Below the pieces are notes generated by a model that worked only from the letters and a program-made list of their open reading frames with translations, made no database searches and had not been told where the DNA came from. This document shows positions 23,798-33,811 of a stretch of DNA of 64,000 bases, in pieces. The stretch lies in assembly GCA_003987775.1 (NCBI GenBank), contig RXJD01000002.1, positions 62,001 through 126,000 on the forward strand. The letters run 5' to 3'. Position numbers and translations under genes: made by a program. Numbering within the stretch: position 1 is the first letter of the stretch; each line of letters begins with the position of its first letter. This DNA comes from Mycobacterium sp. Lineage in GTDB: Bacteria > Actinomycetota > Actinomycetes > Mycobacteriales > Mycobacteriaceae.

Positions 23798-24787
23798 GTG
23801 ATGACCAATCCGTCACGCAGGAAGGGCGGCCTTGGCCGCGGACTGGCGTCGCTGATTCCCACCGGACCGGTCGAGGGCTCAGAAGGCGCGAACTCCGCGT
23901 TCGGGCCCCGGTTGGGTTCGGCGGCGGCCGATGTCGTCATCGGTGGCCCACTGCCCGACGCGGCCGCGATGGGCGCGGTGTACCGGGAGATCGCGCCGTC
24001 GGACATCGAGCCCAACCCGCGGCAGCCCCGCCAGGTGTTCGACGACGAGGCGCTCTCGGAGCTGGTCCATTCGATCCGCGAATTCGGGCTGTTGCAGCCG
24101 ATCGTGGTCCGCGCGGTGCCGGGATCCCAGAGCGGCGCCCACTACCAGATCGTGATGGGGGAGCGGCGCTGGCGGGCCGCCCAGGAGGCCGGCCTGTCGA
24201 CCATCCCGGCGATCGTCCGCGAGACCGGCGACGACAATCTGCTACGCGACGCGCTGCTGGAGAACATCCACCGGGTGCAGCTGAATCCGTTGGAAGAGGC
24301 GGCGGCATACCAGCAGCTGCTCGACGAGTTCGGCGTCACCCACGATGAACTGGCCGCGCGAATCGGCCGCTCGCGTCCGCTGATCACGAACATGATCCGG
24401 TTGCTCAAACTGCCGATCCCGGTGCAGCGTCGGGTAGCTGCCGGCGTCCTGTCGGCCGGCCATGCCCGCGCCCTGCTGTCGCTGGATGCGGGCCCGGAGG
24501 CGCAGGAGGAGCTGGCAAGCCGCATCGTCGCGGAAGGACTGTCGGTGCGAGCCACCGAGGAAGCGGTCACCCTGGCAAACCGCGGTGGCGGGGCGGCACC
24601 CACGCCGCCACGACGGAAGCCGATCCAGATGCCGGGTCTGCAGGACGTTGCTGAGCGACTCTCGAACGCGTTCGACACAAGGGTCACGGTGGCGCTCGGC
24701 AAACGCAAGGGCAAGATTGTGGTGGAGTTCGGGTCGGTCGACGATCTGCAGCGGATCATCGATCTGATGACCGAAAAGAAGCCGTGA
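23798..24787 (+). CDS. parB: chromosome-partitioning protein ParB
   Basis: 329 residues; starts GTG 23798 or ATG 23801, adjoining the parA stop. The N-terminal ParA-activating segment [15 protein letters not shown] is followed by the ParB/Srx CTPase domain with NPRQPR (about 75) and GERRWRAA. The central helix-turn-helix (about 180-225) binds parS, and a C-terminal dimerisation domain ends [14 protein letters not shown]. ParB is a CTP-dependent clamp loaded at parS; both parS copies here lie just upstream. Operon with rsmG and parA. Confidence 0.97.
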   Translation: MMTNPSRRKGGLGRGLASLIPTGPVEGSEGANSAFGPRLGSAAADVVIGGPLPDAAAMGAVYREIAPSDIEPNPRQPRQVFDDEALSELVHSIREFGLLQPIVVRAVPGSQSGAHYQIVMGERRWRAAQEAGLSTIPAIVRETGDDNLLRDALLENIHRVQLNPLEEAAAYQQLLDEFGVTHDELAARIGRSRPLITNMIRLLKLPIPVQRRVAAGVLSAGHARALLSLDAGPEAQEELASRIVAEGLSVRATEEAVTLANRGGGAAPTPPRRKPIQMPGLQDVAERLSNAFDTRVTVALGKRKGKIVVEFGSVDDLQRIIDLMTEKKP

Positions 24788-25158
24788 CAGGGCATGACCG
24801 GACATATTCTGTAATTACGTCACTGTGACACTCAGCCGGTCCGGCGCCTCGAGCCGACTGCCGTGGGCACTCCCGTTCAACGGAGATGTGGTGTGCATCA
24901 AGCGAATTCACGTTCCTGCGGGTTGCCGCAGCGGTCCCGGGTCTCGGGTCGGGTGTCAGCCGCGGCGCGAGGAGCGGACCGGGCGCGGAATGGCGATTCA
25001 CACCGCGAATACTGGCCGGACATCGACCGACTCTCCTATCCTGGAAGGGTTGCCGGTGCGCGTCCGCCTCACGAGAGTCGGGCAGACCGCACTGCGGGCC
25101 GCCGCCCGCGCAGGAGTGAAGCCATGGGCTCGGGTACCGCACGGAGGCTAGGAGACTA
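24788..25158. other. parB to GNAT-like gene intergenic region
   Basis: 371 bp without a gene I can support. Near the parB end lie an 8-bp palindrome GTAATTAC (24811-24818) directly followed by GTCAC-T-GTGAC (24819-24829), a plausible regulator site. The rest is GC-rich and unremarkable; the downstream gene's GTG at 25159 is preceded by GGAGGCTAGGAG. Confidence 0.5.
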
Positions 25159-25968
25159 GTGTCAGCTCGGATTACAGCGCTGCGGCTCGAAGCCTTCGAG
25201 CAGCTTCCCAAGCACGCGCGCCGATGCGTCTTCTGGGAGGTCGACCCGGGCACCCTGGGCAAGGACGAGCACCTCGCCGACCCGGAGTTCGAAAAAGAAG
25301 CATGGCTGTCCATGGTGATGCTGGAGTGGGGCTCCTGCGGCCAGGTCGCGACGGCGATACCCGACGAACGCAGCCAGGCCGATCCGCCGTGCCTGGGTTA
25401 CGTTCTGTATGCCCCGCCGCGCGCCGTGCCGCGCGCCGGCCGTTTTCCCACCGCGCCCGTCTCCGCGGATGCGGTATTGCTGACGTCGATGGGCATCGAA
25501 CGCGGCCAAGCCGATGACGATCTTCCACACCAGCTGATCACCCGGGTCATCGAGGAACTGGTGCGCCGCGGTGTGCGCGCTCTGGAAGCCTTCGGGCGCA
25601 CCGAGGCCGCGACCGAGTTACCGGAGCCGGTGGATCCCGACATACAACCGGTGCTCGATGCTCTCGGCGACTGCTCGGTCGAGCACTGCATCATCGACGC
25701 CGACTTTCTGATCGACGCCGGCTTCGTCGTGGTCGCCCCGCACCCGTACTTTCCGCGGCTGCGCCTCGAACTGGACAAGGGGCTGGGCTGGAAGGCCGAA
25801 GTGGAGGCCGCCCTGGAGCGGCTGCTGGAGAACGCTCAGTTGCAGCAACCGGTGGGGGCGGCGTCTGCGGCGTCCGTAGGGAGCGGGACTCCCGCCGGCA
25901 AGGTGGAGAACAGCAAGGCCGCGTTGGGAACGCAGCCGGCGGAAGACTGCGAGACCAGGAACCGCTGA
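25159..25968 (+). CDS. GNAT-like acetyltransferase-fold protein (Rv3916c-like)
   Basis: 269 residues from GTG 25159. The sequence resembles the actinobacterial family placed next to parB and cwlM. It starts SARITALRLEAFEQLPKHARRCVFWEVDP, with a central part (LGYVLYAPP and LLTSMGIE) like the beta4/alpha3 region of GNAT acetyltransferases and a C-terminal ADFLIDAGFVVVAPHPYFPRLRLEL. The acetyl-CoA loop (Q/RxxGxG/A) is not obvious, so activity is unproven. The last 40 residues are low-complexity and run into a small tandem repeat. It converges with cwlM. Confidence 0.75.
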   Translation: MSARITALRLEAFEQLPKHARRCVFWEVDPGTLGKDEHLADPEFEKEAWLSMVMLEWGSCGQVATAIPDERSQADPPCLGYVLYAPPRAVPRAGRFPTAPVSADAVLLTSMGIERGQADDDLPHQLITRVIEELVRRGVRALEAFGRTEAATELPEPVDPDIQPVLDALGDCSVEHCIIDADFLIDAGFVVVAPHPYFPRLRLELDKGLGWKAEVEAALERLLENAQLQQPVGAASAASVGSGTPAGKVENSKAALGTQPAEDCETRNR

Positions 25969-26020
25969 GCGAAACCAGAACTTTGCGAGACCAGAACTGA
26001 GCGAGACTAGGAACCGCTAA
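25948..26020. repeat. degenerate tandem repeat at convergent gene ends
   Basis: Four imperfect copies of a GCGAGACCAGAAC-type unit (16-21 bp each) span the 3' end of the GNAT-like gene, the gap and the last codons of cwlM. The last unit ends with GGAACCGCTAA, echoing GGAACCGCTGA of the first. It looks like local duplication of a gene end; it contributes the final residues of both proteins. Confidence 0.6.
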
Positions 26021-27233
26021 GCCTGCTGGCGCGCTCGCGCTCCACGGACAATTCGTGGGCCAGCAGTTCGGCGAAGGTGAAAGTCCCAGTGGGCCGGTCG
26101 TTTTTGCCCAACAGGTACAGCCGCTTCACGGCAGCGAGGATACCCTCGGCGATCGCGTCACGGCTCTGCGTCGAGATCAGCATTTCCCGGTCGCCCGGAT
26201 TGGTGATGTAACCGACATCGACCTGTACGGTGGGCATCCTGGTCAGCCGCAGCAGATCCCACGTCCGGCCATGGACTCGGCAGTCACGTAACCCAGTGCG
26301 GGCCACCACTTCCCGCTGAATGAAGTCGGCGAGGTTGCGCCCGATGGTAGAGACCGAACCGTGCGAATTCCCGAAGTGGAACGACGCAACGCCGTTGGCC
26401 GACGGACTGGTCTGAGTTTCACACCGCAGGCTGATCATCAGGTCTGCGCCAACGGAATTGGCGGTGGCGGCGCGCTCGGCATCCGACGGACTGCGGTTGG
26501 TGGGCCGGGAGAGAAAGGTTTCCATGCCGATGGCCGTCATCCGGCCCTCCAGGCGACTTGCCAAGTCCCACAACACGTCTGCTTCGCTGATCGGACCGGC
26601 CGGGCCCTGTGTGATCAGCCCGTGGTCGCTACCGCCGCGGCCCGGGTCGATGATGATCCGCTTGCCCGACAACTTGGGACCGGAGCTGCGCACCAGCTCT
26701 TCCTCCCGAATCGCGTGCGGTGAACCGCCGCTGACACGGGAGCTGAGAAAGTACAAGGACCGCAACGTTTCCGGGCCGCAGATACCGTCTGCGGACAGCC
26801 CGTACTCGCGCTGGTAGGACATCAGCGCATTGTGCGTCTGCAAGCCGAAATGCCCGTCTACCAAACCGGTGTAGAAGCCGAGATCCTGCAGTCGGGCCTG
26901 CAGTGTCGCGACGTCGTCGCCGTACAGCGGAGCCCCGAACTGGTGATACAGCGTGCGGGCACCCAGGCGGTAGGAGGCCTCTTTCAGCGCCCGGTAGGTC
27001 GCCTCGCCGACGATGCCGTCGACCAGCAGCCCCCGATGCTGCTGGAAAGCACGCACCGCGTGGTCGAGCTCACCGTCGAACACGTCGGCGGCGACGTGCC
27101 GACCGGTGGTCAGATCGTCGTCGGAGCCTTCCAGCATCCCCAGCGCGGCCAGCGCAGCGCGGATTTCGGTGACAGCGGCACCGCGGTCGCCACAGCGCAG
27201 CGCGTCGCCGTCTTCGCGGCGCGGACTCGGCAT
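26007..27233 (-). CDS. cwlM: CwlM, amidase-like regulator of peptidoglycan precursor synthesis
   Basis: 408 residues. Two N-terminal peptidoglycan-binding domains (about 10-90 and 95-170) and an Amidase_3 domain (about 190-380). In a true zinc amidase the first motif is DPGHGG; here it is DPGRGG, so the first zinc-binding His is lost. Known of the family: mycobacterial CwlM is a cytoplasmic PknB substrate that stimulates MurA and contacts FhaA/MurJ rather than cutting the wall. No signal peptide is visible, which agrees. It lies 143 bp downstream of trxA on the same strand. Confidence 0.93.
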   Translation of the reverse strand: MPSPRREDGDALRCGDRGAAVTEIRAALAALGMLEGSDDDLTTGRHVAADVFDGELDHAVRAFQQHRGLLVDGIVGEATYRALKEASYRLGARTLYHQFGAPLYGDDVATLQARLQDLGFYTGLVDGHFGLQTHNALMSYQREYGLSADGICGPETLRSLYFLSSRVSGGSPHAIREEELVRSSGPKLSGKRIIIDPGRGGSDHGLITQGPAGPISEADVLWDLASRLEGRMTAIGMETFLSRPTNRSPSDAERAATANSVGADLMISLRCETQTSPSANGVASFHFGNSHGSVSTIGRNLADFIQREVVARTGLRDCRVHGRTWDLLRLTRMPTVQVDVGYITNPGDREMLISTQSRDAIAEGILAAVKRLYLLGKNDRPTGTFTFAELLAHELSVERERASRLSGS

Positions 27234-27376
27234 ACCAAGGGCCCTCCGGGACTAATTGACATCGCCGCGAAAAGCGGCGCAGTTAATCGCTATTGTCGCA
27301 GATCCTCGCCGATATCGAGAAAACCCCAGGCCAATCCGGGGGTCGTTTCTGCAAGAGAAACGCACGATACCGGGCG

Positions 27377-27727
27377 TCAGGACAGGTTGGGAACCGCGTC
27401 GGCGAGTTCGCGCAGCAACGCCGCCTTGCCCTTGGCGCCGACGATGCGCTTCACCGGTTCACCGTCCTTGAACAGGATCATGGTGGGAATCGAGACGACC
27501 TGGAAATCACGCGCCGTCTCGGGGTTGGCGTCCACGTCGATCTTGGCGACGGTGAGGTCGGCCGAGCGTTCGGCGGCGATCTCTTCCAGCACCGGGGCGA
27601 CCATCTTGCACGGACCGCACCAGGTGGCCCAAAAGTCCACCAGCACAGGCTTATTGCTGGACAACACGTCGCTGTCGAAGGAGGCGTCGGAAACCTCGAT
27701 GGTGGCGGATTTGCCGGAATCGCTCAT
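27377..27727 (-). CDS. trxA: thioredoxin
   Basis: 116 residues with the classical active site WCGPC (Cys-37 and Cys-40), the cis-Pro loop SIPTM and FKDG. It reduces protein disulfides in the cytoplasm using electrons from the adjacent reductase. Its ATG overlaps the trxB stop (ATGA at 27724-27727), so the pair is translated together; in M. tuberculosis the equivalent gene is called trxC. Confidence 0.97.
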   Translation of the reverse strand: MSDSGKSATIEVSDASFDSDVLSSNKPVLVDFWATWCGPCKMVAPVLEEIAAERSADLTVAKIDVDANPETARDFQVVSIPTMILFKDGEPVKRIVGAKGKAALLRELADAVPNLS

Positions 27728-28710
27728 CGTTGTGCTCCAATCAGTTCGGTGCTGTCGGCGGGTCCCGTCGCTTCGTGGTCGGCCAGCCAGCGTTCGGCGT
27801 CGATCGCCGCCGCACAGCCGCTGCCGGCGGCGGTGATCGCCTGCCGGTAGGTGCGGTCGACCAGGTCGCCCGCGGCGAACACGCCGTCCAGGGAGGTACT
27901 GGTGGTGCGTCCCTGGACCAGGACGTAGCCGTCCGGGTCCAGCTCGACCGCGTCACGGACCAGCGCCGAGCGCGGTTCGTGGCCGATCGCGACGAACACC
28001 CCGGTGACCGGCAGCGTGGTCTCCTCCCCGGTGACCGTGTCCCGCAGGCGCAGCCCGGTGACCGACGTGTCGCCGTCGACGCCGAGGACCGCCTTGTTGG
28101 TCAGGATGGTGATCTTTTCGTTGGCCTGGGCCCGGTTGAGCATGATCTTGGAGGCGCGGAACTCCTCGCGGCGGTGTACCAACGTGACGCTGCGGGCGAA
28201 CCGGGTCAGGAAGGTGGCTTCCTCCATCGCGGAGTCGCCGCCGCCGATGACGGCGATGTCCTGGTCGCGGAAGAAGAAGCCGTCACAGGTGGCACACGAG
28301 CTGACGCCGCGGCCCAGTAGTTCCTGTTCACCGGGCACCTGCAGGTACCGGGCCGCCGCGCCCATGGCCAGGATGACGGCTCGGGCGCGGAACGTCTCGC
28401 CGTCGGCGGTCACCACGGACTTGACCGGCCCGTCCAGCGACACCGACTCGACGTCTTCCATACGCAGGTCGGCGCCGAATCGCAGCGCCTGCTCGCGCAT
28501 CTGGTCCATCAGTTCCGGGCCGGTGATGCCGTCGCGGAATCCGGGGTAGTTCTCCACCTCGGTCGTCGTCATCAGCGCGCCGCCGAACGAGGTCCCCTCG
28601 AAGACCAGCGGTTTGAGCTGCGCGCGGGCGGTGTAGAGGGCCGCTGTGTAGCCGGCCGGGCCCGAACCGATGACGATGACGTCGTGGATGGTGTCTGAGG
28701 AAGCGGTCAT
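27724..28710 (-). CDS. trxB: thioredoxin reductase
   Basis: 328 residues, the low-molecular-weight flavoprotein type. FAD site [12 protein letters not shown] (15-26), redox centre CATC with Cys-139 and Cys-142, NADPH site [10 protein letters not shown] (156-165) and C-terminal [22 protein letters not shown]. It uses NADPH to reduce thioredoxin encoded by the overlapping trxA gene. Together with rsmA-sigM upstream this reproduces the mycobacterial sigM-rsmA-trxB-trxC order. Confidence 0.97.
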   Translation of the reverse strand: MTASSDTIHDVIVIGSGPAGYTAALYTARAQLKPLVFEGTSFGGALMTTTEVENYPGFRDGITGPELMDQMREQALRFGADLRMEDVESVSLDGPVKSVVTADGETFRARAVILAMGAAARYLQVPGEQELLGRGVSSCATCDGFFFRDQDIAVIGGGDSAMEEATFLTRFARSVTLVHRREEFRASKIMLNRAQANEKITILTNKAVLGVDGDTSVTGLRLRDTVTGEETTLPVTGVFVAIGHEPRSALVRDAVELDPDGYVLVQGRTTSTSLDGVFAAGDLVDRTYRQAITAAGSGCAAAIDAERWLADHEATGPADSTELIGAQR

Positions 28711-28828
28711 GCGTGCCTTTCGGAACGAAAGCTGATCGAAGCGTGATCTGCAATCCTACGAACGCCAGCGTAGGCGTGGGTGTTCCCGCCTGCGACGCAC
28801 GACACCGACCACGTCACCGATGCGCCGG

Positions 28829-29548
28829 CTACGCGCGCGGGATGGCGGTGGTGGCCAGCAACCCGGTGTCGGCGGCGCTGCAGTTCAGGGCCACCGCGTA
28901 GGCCAACAGGGTGTCGGGGGTGTCGCCACGCAGCACCAGCAGCACACCGGGGCGGGCGTTGACCTCGACCGGCTGGGCGCCGAGCACCGGCTCGGTGGCG
29001 GGGTAGCCCAGGCCGCCCAGACACGACGCCCGCTGCGAGGGGTTGGCGAGCCCACCGAAATCGGGCGGGCGGCGCGTCAGGTCGCGGATTTCGGCGTCTG
29101 ACAGCGGGATCACCGGGACCGGCGTGGAGACGGTGATGTGATCGGCGGTGACCGGCGCGCTGGGCGTGGAATCCGGTTCGTTGAGCAGCGACGCCGTTCC
29201 GATACCGATCGCCGCCAGCACCGCGCCCACCCCGGCGACGCCGGCGATGACTCGGGCCGGACGCAGCGGTGGCCGGGCGGCGTGTGCGGCGCGCGATGTC
29301 TTCAGGGATGCGGCGACGCCAGCAACGACTTCGGGGGGCGCCTCGGGAGCCGGGGATTCGCCGGCGGCGGCGACGTCGCGGCGCACCCGGTGCAGCGCCT
29401 GCAGCGTCGCTGCCGCCTGCGGATCGGTGCGGATGCGCCGCCGCACGCTGGTGGCGGTCTCGTCGTCGAGCAGGCCCGCCTGCAAATCAGCCAGCAGTTC
29501 GACGGTCAGGGGCGGATCCCGGAGGGAGTCGTCGTCGGCGGCACTCAT
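28829..29548 (-). CDS. rsmA: anti-sigma-M factor RsmA
   Basis: 239 residues, 33 bp downstream of sigM. The N-terminal about 85 residues (LTVELLADLQAGLLDDETATSVRRRI and ALHRVRRDVAAAGE) resemble a cytoplasmic anti-sigma domain. One hydrophobic segment near 102-125 (VIAGVAGVGAVLAAIGIGTASLL) is followed by an outside domain with conserved Cys pairs (ASCLGGLGYP and LNCSAAD). It is inferred to hold SigM at the membrane. The zinc HxxxCxxC motif typical of ZAS-type anti-sigmas is not seen. Confidence 0.85.
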   Translation of the reverse strand: MSAADDDSLRDPPLTVELLADLQAGLLDDETATSVRRRIRTDPQAAATLQALHRVRRDVAAAGESPAPEAPPEVVAGVAASLKTSRAAHAARPPLRPARVIAGVAGVGAVLAAIGIGTASLLNEPDSTPSAPVTADHITVSTPVPVIPLSDAEIRDLTRRPPDFGGLANPSQRASCLGGLGYPATEPVLGAQPVEVNARPGVLLVLRGDTPDTLLAYAVALNCSAADTGLLATTAIPRA

Positions 29549-29581
29549 CCGCCCCAGTGTCCGGTATGGGTGGCTCGGCCG

Positions 29582-30151
29582 CTAATTCGCCCCGATGGCG
29601 CTGGCATCCGCGTCCAGGTAACCCAGCAGGTGGGCGAGGCGGGCCCGGCCGCGGGCGCAGCGGCTCTTGACGGTGCCCTCGGGCACGCCGAGCAGCCGTG
29701 CCGTCTCGGCGATGGAGTAGCCCTGCATGTCGACCGCGACCACCGCGGCGCGTTGCTGGACCGGCAGTTGCAGCAATGCCCGGTGCACGACGACGGCGGT
29801 CTCCACCTGCGACGTGCGGTCGGCGACCGGGTACACGTCCTGGAACGGAACCGCGGTGCGGGCCTGGGCGCGACGAAGACGGTCGAGGCAGGCGTTGAGC
29901 ACGATGCGATGCAACCAGGTGCTCACCGTCGCGTCGTGCCGGAACGAGCGTGCGGTGCGGTGCGCGGACAGCATGGCGTCCTGGAACGCGTCGTCGGCGT
30001 CTTCGCGGCTCAGGCTGGACAGCCGCGCCAACCGGTAGAGCCGGCGGTGGTGGCGGCGGAACAGCTCGGCGAAGGCGCGGCGGTCGCCGGCGACGTGTGC
30101 GGCCAGTAATTCTGCGTCACTGCGCTGCCGTCCTGCTCCCCGGAATCCCAC
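29582..30151 (-). CDS. sigM: ECF RNA polymerase sigma factor SigM
   Basis: 189 residues from GTG 30151. Region 2 spans about 12-85 (AFAELFRRHHRRLYRLARL, DDAFQDAMLSAHR, VSTWLHRIVLNACLDRLRR); region 4 covers about 120-180 (LPVQQRAAVVAVDMQGYSIAETARLLGVPEGTVKSRCARGRARL). Known: mycobacterial SigM controls some esx genes and surface lipid genes. The frame remains open 36 bases upstream of the GTG without a standard start, and encodes residues resembling the M. tuberculosis N-terminus as I recall it. Its regulator rsmA follows directly. Confidence 0.93.
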   Translation of the reverse strand: MGFRGAGRQRSDAELLAAHVAGDRRAFAELFRRHHRRLYRLARLSSLSREDADDAFQDAMLSAHRTARSFRHDATVSTWLHRIVLNACLDRLRRAQARTAVPFQDVYPVADRTSQVETAVVVHRALLQLPVQQRAAVVAVDMQGYSIAETARLLGVPEGTVKSRCARGRARLAHLLGYLDADASAIGAN

Positions 30152-30196
30152 CGCCGGACGGTAACCAATCGGCGTCCGCCGGGCACTTCACCCGGA

Positions 30197-33100
30197 TCAG
30201 GAAGCGGCTTGGATGGTGATCTCGGAGATGTCGGCGCGGCTCTTGCCGTCGGTGGTGCCCAGCGTGGAGATCCACACCAGCAGGTTCGACGTCGGCGAGG
30301 ACGCGTTGACCTGGATGGTGTTGTGGCCCGGCTTGAGCGCGGTGGCCGGGGTCAGCACCGTGGTGTCTTCCAGCTTCGACGGACTCGGCGAGGAGGACGA
30401 CCGGATCTCAACCTTGGTCCCGGTACTGGAGATGTCCAGCGACACCACACCGACCGTCGTCGGCTTGGGCAGCTGCAGCATCAGCCCGACCCCGTTCTTG
30501 AATCCGGGGAAAGGGACGGAGTCGGAATAGGTGTCGGTCTGCCACACCGAGCCCGGGTTGCCGTCGATGGCGTTGCCCGCGTCGCCGGGGTTGTCCGCGT
30601 CGCCGCCGGGGGAGAAGACCGTGGCCTTGGTGGGCTTGACGAAGCTTCCGGACGGGGTCGAGCTGCCGGGTGACTCGGAGGTGGCCGAGGAGCTGGGGTT
30701 GTTCAGGCCGAGCTGGTCACCCTTGAGGCCGCTGCCGACGTCACCGAAGATCTTGCTCACCACCGAGGCCAGCACCAGCAGCGCCACCAGCAGCACGGCC
30801 GCGCCCGCGCCGAGCCCGATGAGCAGGTTGCGACGGCGCCGCGAGTAGATTTCGCCGCCGCGTTCGGCCGCGCGCCGGGGCGACGCCGGGGCGGGGGGTT
30901 CGGCGATCGGACCGAGCACCTCGGTGCGGTCGGCCACCGCGGTGGCCTGCTGCAGCAGATTCAAAAGCGTTGACGCACTGCGTATTCCGCCGTCCTCCTG
31001 GACGGAGCGGACGGCGACCGCGGAGATCTGGAACGGAATGTCCCGATCGACGACGGTCGGTTCGACCGGCTGGCCGTTGGCGTCGCGGTCGGCCGGGGCC
31101 AGCCCGCTGCGCGCGCCGGACTCGGGCAGCGGCCAGCGGTTGACCAGCAGCGCGTACAGCGAGGCGCCGATGCCGCGGATGTCGTCTTGCGGGTTGGCGT
31201 CGGGCATCGTGGCCGGGTAGGCCAGCACCACGTCGCCGTCGATGCTGACCCGCACCCGGCTGGGGTGGTCGATGGACAGTGCGACACCGGCGCGGTGGGC
31301 GGCGTCGGCGGCCGCGGCCAGTGACTGCATCGCCCGGATGGCCCCGACCGGAGACGGCGAGGTGTCGGCCACCTCCTGCAGCGATCCGCCGCGGATCCAC
31401 TCCGAGACCACCAGGCCGCCGGAGCCGGTGTGCACGACGTCGAGGATGCGTGCGATGCCCGGCTTGTCGATCCGGCTGAGCCGCAGGGTGCGCGACAGGA
31501 TCTCCTGCAGTACGTCCTCGGGCAGGGATCCTTCCGGATCGACGAAGGTCAGGGCGACCTGGCGGTCCAGCGCGGTGTCCAGGGCCTGCCAGAAGTGCAG
31601 CGGCGGGGTGCCGCCGTGGGAGATCAGCAGCCGGTAGCGGCCGTTGGCGATGCGCGCCCCCGGCACGAGGTTGAGATCGTCCTGGGGCGGCTCGGCGTCG
31701 CGTTCGCGGGGCGCGTCGAACGGAAGCGGGCCGCGGGGGTCCGCGTCGCCCCGCAGCGAGTCCCGCGAGACCGGTTCGCCGCCGCCGCGCTGGACCGGAA
31801 TGTCGGGCTGGAAGTCGTCGCCCGCCATCGAACTCGGTGCGGCGTTATCCGAAGTGCGGTCGGTCACCTCCGGTCCTTTCGCTAGCCCGGCCCTGGCTAC
31901 CGGAGGTCTGCGCCGGATCGGCTCCTGGACCGCATGTCCCCCCGGCAGGGACGATTTTCTTTGCTCAGGGTACGTGACGGAGCGACCCGCGGACGACACC
32001 GTTGTCGTGGCTGGGGCCCGCCGTGCGCGCCCTATTTTGCGCTGGATGGCCGCGGCGGCCGCCTGCGCCTCGGGGACACGCGCGCCGAGCATCACCCCGC
32101 CCAGGATCGGCAGCATGATCACCCCGAGCACGAACAGGCGCAGCAGCGAGCCGATGCCGCCATGCTCGGTCAATCGGTGCAACCCGAGCAGCCGGTCGGC
32201 GACGTGGGCGATCAGTCCGGCCAGCAGCGACGCCGAGATCGCGACCAGGATGGTGCGCAGGGTGCCGAGGTCGATCAGCGCTCCGCCCTTCGGGCGCAGG
32301 CTGCGGCGCAGCAGGAAATGGCCGACGACGGCGCCCGCCAGGAAGCCCAGGCCGTTGGCCGTCCCGAGGTAGCCGGCGACCAGATCCTTGTTGCTGGTGA
32401 CGTGCGGGGCCAGCAGCGAGCCAGCGATCTTGACCGACGTGATCACCATGATGATCACGATCGGGGTCCACGGCTGTTCGCGGGCGTAGAAGACCCGCAG
32501 TTGCAGCAGCACCAGGGCGTAGGGAATGAGGGTGAACGCCGACAGTGCGATCGCCGCACCCAGGTATCCGGCGTCGACCTGGCCGAAGTTTCCGTAGGCG
32601 AACAGCGCGCTGCCCATCGCCGGGCCGCCGACGGTCATGAACGCCACCGCCGGGATGAGCGTGATCATGGTCAGCCGGGTGGCCAGCGACAGGTCGGCCA
32701 GCACGCCGGGGATGTCGTCGGCGGCGGCGTTGCGGCTCAGCCGCGGCATGACCACGGTCAGGATCGTGACGCCGATCATGCCGAACGGCAGCATCAGCAC
32801 CAGCCAGGTGTAGTTGTAGATCGCCGGTCCGGAGGCCGCGGCCGCGCTGGCGATCTGGTTGCCGATCACCAGGCCGAGCTGGCTGATCAGCACGTAGAGC
32901 ACCATCGCGGCGGCCATGGTGCCGAAGCGTTTGAGCCGGTCGTCGAGTCCCCACAGGGGGCGCAGGCTGATGTGCTGGCGGCCGATGGCCACCAGCAGGA
33001 CCGCGGTCTGGGCGAACACGCCCAGGGTGGTGCCGACGCCGAGCACCAGCAGCTTGGCGTTGCCCATCTCGACCGGATCGACGGACAGTTTGCCCGGGAC

Positions 33101-33811
33101 GGCCAGATAGACCCCGAGTGTGGCGATGGCGACGACATTGTTGACGACGGGCGCCCAGGCCGGCGGCCCGAAGACGTTGCGGGTGTTCAGGATCGCCATG
33201 AACACCGAGGACAGGCCGTAGACCAGCACCTGGGGCAGCAGCAGGTAGGCGAACGCGGTGGTGAGCGGTTCGTTGACCTCGGGGTTGCGGCCCAGCATCA
33301 GCCGCACCAGCAGCGGCGCCGCGACCACCGACAACACGGTGGCCACGATCAGCAGCGTGGTGGCCAGGGTGACCAGCCGCCGCACGAAGGCCGCCCCGCC
33401 GTCGGGGTCGTCCTGCTCGGCGCGCGCCAGCACCGGCACGAAAATGGCGGTGAACGTCGCCTCCAGTACCAGGGCGGCGACCAGGTTGGGCAGCTGGTTG
33501 GCCACCGAGAACGAGCTCGACAGCGCCGCGCCCAATATCGCGGCCAGCAGCACGATCCGGGCGAAACCGGTGAGCCTGCTGATCAGGGTGGCGAACGCCA
33601 TGCCCCAGGACCGCGACACCACCGCGGCGTCGGAGAGCTCCTCCTGGCGGGGGCGCGCGGGCGCCGCCGGCCGTTGCTGCTGCGGAGTCCAGCCCGGCCG
33701 CGGCGGCAGCCCCGGCGGTGGGACGGTGCTGCGCGGCTGAGACAGCTGATGTTTGGGTGGCGGCGGCGCCGACTGCGGCGCCGGTTGCACCCCTCGGGGT
33801 GCGGGGTTCAT
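30197..33811 (-). CDS. murJ: lipid II flippase MurJ with pseudokinase and extracellular domains
   Basis: 1204 residues. After a Pro/Gln-rich N-terminus, a MurJ/MviN membrane region with about 14 helices spans roughly 60-590. A kinase-like domain (about 690-950) shows degenerate motifs and no catalytic HRD or DFG. A single membrane helix follows near 1000-1025 (LLIGLGAGAAVLLVALLVLASVV), then an outside discoidin-like domain. Known: in mycobacteria phosphorylation of the pseudokinase by PknB recruits FhaA and slows lipid II export. Its ATG overlaps the stop of the upstream gene (33808-33811). Confidence 0.95.
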   Translation of the reverse strand: MNPAPRGVQPAPQSAPPPPKHQLSQPRSTVPPPGLPPRPGWTPQQQRPAAPARPRQEELSDAAVVSRSWGMAFATLISRLTGFARIVLLAAILGAALSSSFSVANQLPNLVAALVLEATFTAIFVPVLARAEQDDPDGGAAFVRRLVTLATTLLIVATVLSVVAAPLLVRLMLGRNPEVNEPLTTAFAYLLLPQVLVYGLSSVFMAILNTRNVFGPPAWAPVVNNVVAIATLGVYLAVPGKLSVDPVEMGNAKLLVLGVGTTLGVFAQTAVLLVAIGRQHISLRPLWGLDDRLKRFGTMAAAMVLYVLISQLGLVIGNQIASAAAASGPAIYNYTWLVLMLPFGMIGVTILTVVMPRLSRNAAADDIPGVLADLSLATRLTMITLIPAVAFMTVGGPAMGSALFAYGNFGQVDAGYLGAAIALSAFTLIPYALVLLQLRVFYAREQPWTPIVIIMVITSVKIAGSLLAPHVTSNKDLVAGYLGTANGLGFLAGAVVGHFLLRRSLRPKGGALIDLGTLRTILVAISASLLAGLIAHVADRLLGLHRLTEHGGIGSLLRLFVLGVIMLPILGGVMLGARVPEAQAAAAAIQRKIGRARRAPATTTVSSAGRSVTYPEQRKSSLPGGHAVQEPIRRRPPVARAGLAKGPEVTDRTSDNAAPSSMAGDDFQPDIPVQRGGGEPVSRDSLRGDADPRGPLPFDAPRERDAEPPQDDLNLVPGARIANGRYRLLISHGGTPPLHFWQALDTALDRQVALTFVDPEGSLPEDVLQEILSRTLRLSRIDKPGIARILDVVHTGSGGLVVSEWIRGGSLQEVADTSPSPVGAIRAMQSLAAAADAAHRAGVALSIDHPSRVRVSIDGDVVLAYPATMPDANPQDDIRGIGASLYALLVNRWPLPESGARSGLAPADRDANGQPVEPTVVDRDIPFQISAVAVRSVQEDGGIRSASTLLNLLQQATAVADRTEVLGPIAEPPAPASPRRAAERGGEIYSRRRRNLLIGLGAGAAVLLVALLVLASVVSKIFGDVGSGLKGDQLGLNNPSSSATSESPGSSTPSGSFVKPTKATVFSPGGDADNPGDAGNAIDGNPGSVWQTDTYSDSVPFPGFKNGVGLMLQLPKPTTVGVVSLDISSTGTKVEIRSSSSPSPSKLEDTTVLTPATALKPGHNTIQVNASSPTSNLLVWISTLGTTDGKSRADISEITIQAAS

